A stretch of DNA of 7,210 nucleotides. Source: Bacteroidales bacterium (GTDB taxonomy: Bacteria > Bacteroidota > Bacteroidia > Bacteroidales > UBA7960). A model generated the notes under the pieces. The model was not told where the DNA came from and searched no databases. It saw only the letters and a program-made list of their open reading frames with translations. The stretch spans positions 1 through 7,210 of the forward strand of contig PWNY01000375.1 in assembly GCA_003557805.1 (NCBI GenBank). Direction: 5' to 3'. This document shows positions 7,085 through 7,210 of this stretch, piece after piece (positions within the stretch are counted from its first letter, which is position 1; every line of letters starts with the position of its first letter). Position numbers and translations under genes: made by a program.

Positions 7085-7149
7085 AACTGCTTTGTATTTT
7101 AGTAGCCGCCCTTTCCCCAATGTTCCTTAGAAGCACTTTGTCATTCTTT

Positions 7150-7178
7150 TTTGTCAGGGAGGGAGAGGTATATATTTG
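7150..7178 (+). promoter_or_regulatory. Predicted plus-strand promoter for a gene beyond the right edge
   Basis: TTTG at 7150-7153 and TATATTTG at 7171-7178 match the Bacteroidota -33 and -7 consensus sequences exactly, with a 17-bp spacer. Transcription would start near 7185 and leave the window, so a divergent plus-strand gene probably begins just after 7210. The site lies in the upstream region of the response regulator, so the two transcripts may share regulation. No ATG follows before the edge. Confidence 0.45.
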
Positions 7179-7210
7179 ATTTTCTTTCGTCATTTTCTTG
7201 TTAGCACTCA

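Noticed and set aside
7061..7208. Minus-strand frame open from the right edge (contains MTKENQIYTSPSL) as the end or whole of a small gene
   Set aside because: It overlaps the response-regulator start and shows no family resemblance, and its putative upstream region is outside the window.

Overview
The window looks like chromosomal DNA of a member of the Bacteroidota, probably Bacteroidales/Marinilabiliales-like. The evidence is the gene content: a GLPGLI-family secreted protein followed by a carboxypeptidase-regulatory/plug/beta-barrel outer-membrane protein, an RprY-like OmpR-family response regulator, and a TPR protein resembling the start of PorE/OmpA-family proteins. Start codons mostly lack a Shine-Dalgarno sequence, and several candidate promoters fit the Bacteroidota -7 element TAnnTTTG. 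I see no insertion sequence, phage gene, CRISPR array, tRNA or rRNA.

Layout from left to right. On the minus strand lie the first 89 codons of an exported TPR protein (running off the left edge) and, upstream of it, a TatA-like Sec-independent translocase subunit with its own recognisable promoter. A 149-bp divergent intergenic region separates tatA from a plus-strand MFS transporter of the SLC45/GPH (sucrose-transporter-like) type. This transporter carries an apparent extra pair of membrane helices between TM6 and TM7. Next comes a 236-bp regulatory region, then a tight two-gene plus-strand operon: a GLPGLI-family periplasmic protein and a 931-residue outer-membrane beta-barrel receptor. Converging on it, with 24 bp between, is a minus-strand OmpR/PhoB-type response regulator. 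The last 126 bp hold its upstream region and a probable plus-strand promoter firing out of the window.

The most coherent unit is GLPGLI protein + barrel + response regulator. The intergenic region before the operon has three exact TTAAC direct repeats spaced 11 and 21 bp apart, which is helical phasing and the pattern expected for a tandem-dimer OmpR-family site. They end where the -33 element should be, 22 bp before a perfect TAnnTTTG -7 box with no -33 match. The inference is an envelope transport module activated by a response regulator, plausibly the one encoded at its 3' side. Its cargo or stimulus cannot be read from the sequence. Gly/Arg/Met-rich segments in both the GLPGLI protein and the barrel are a possible clue.
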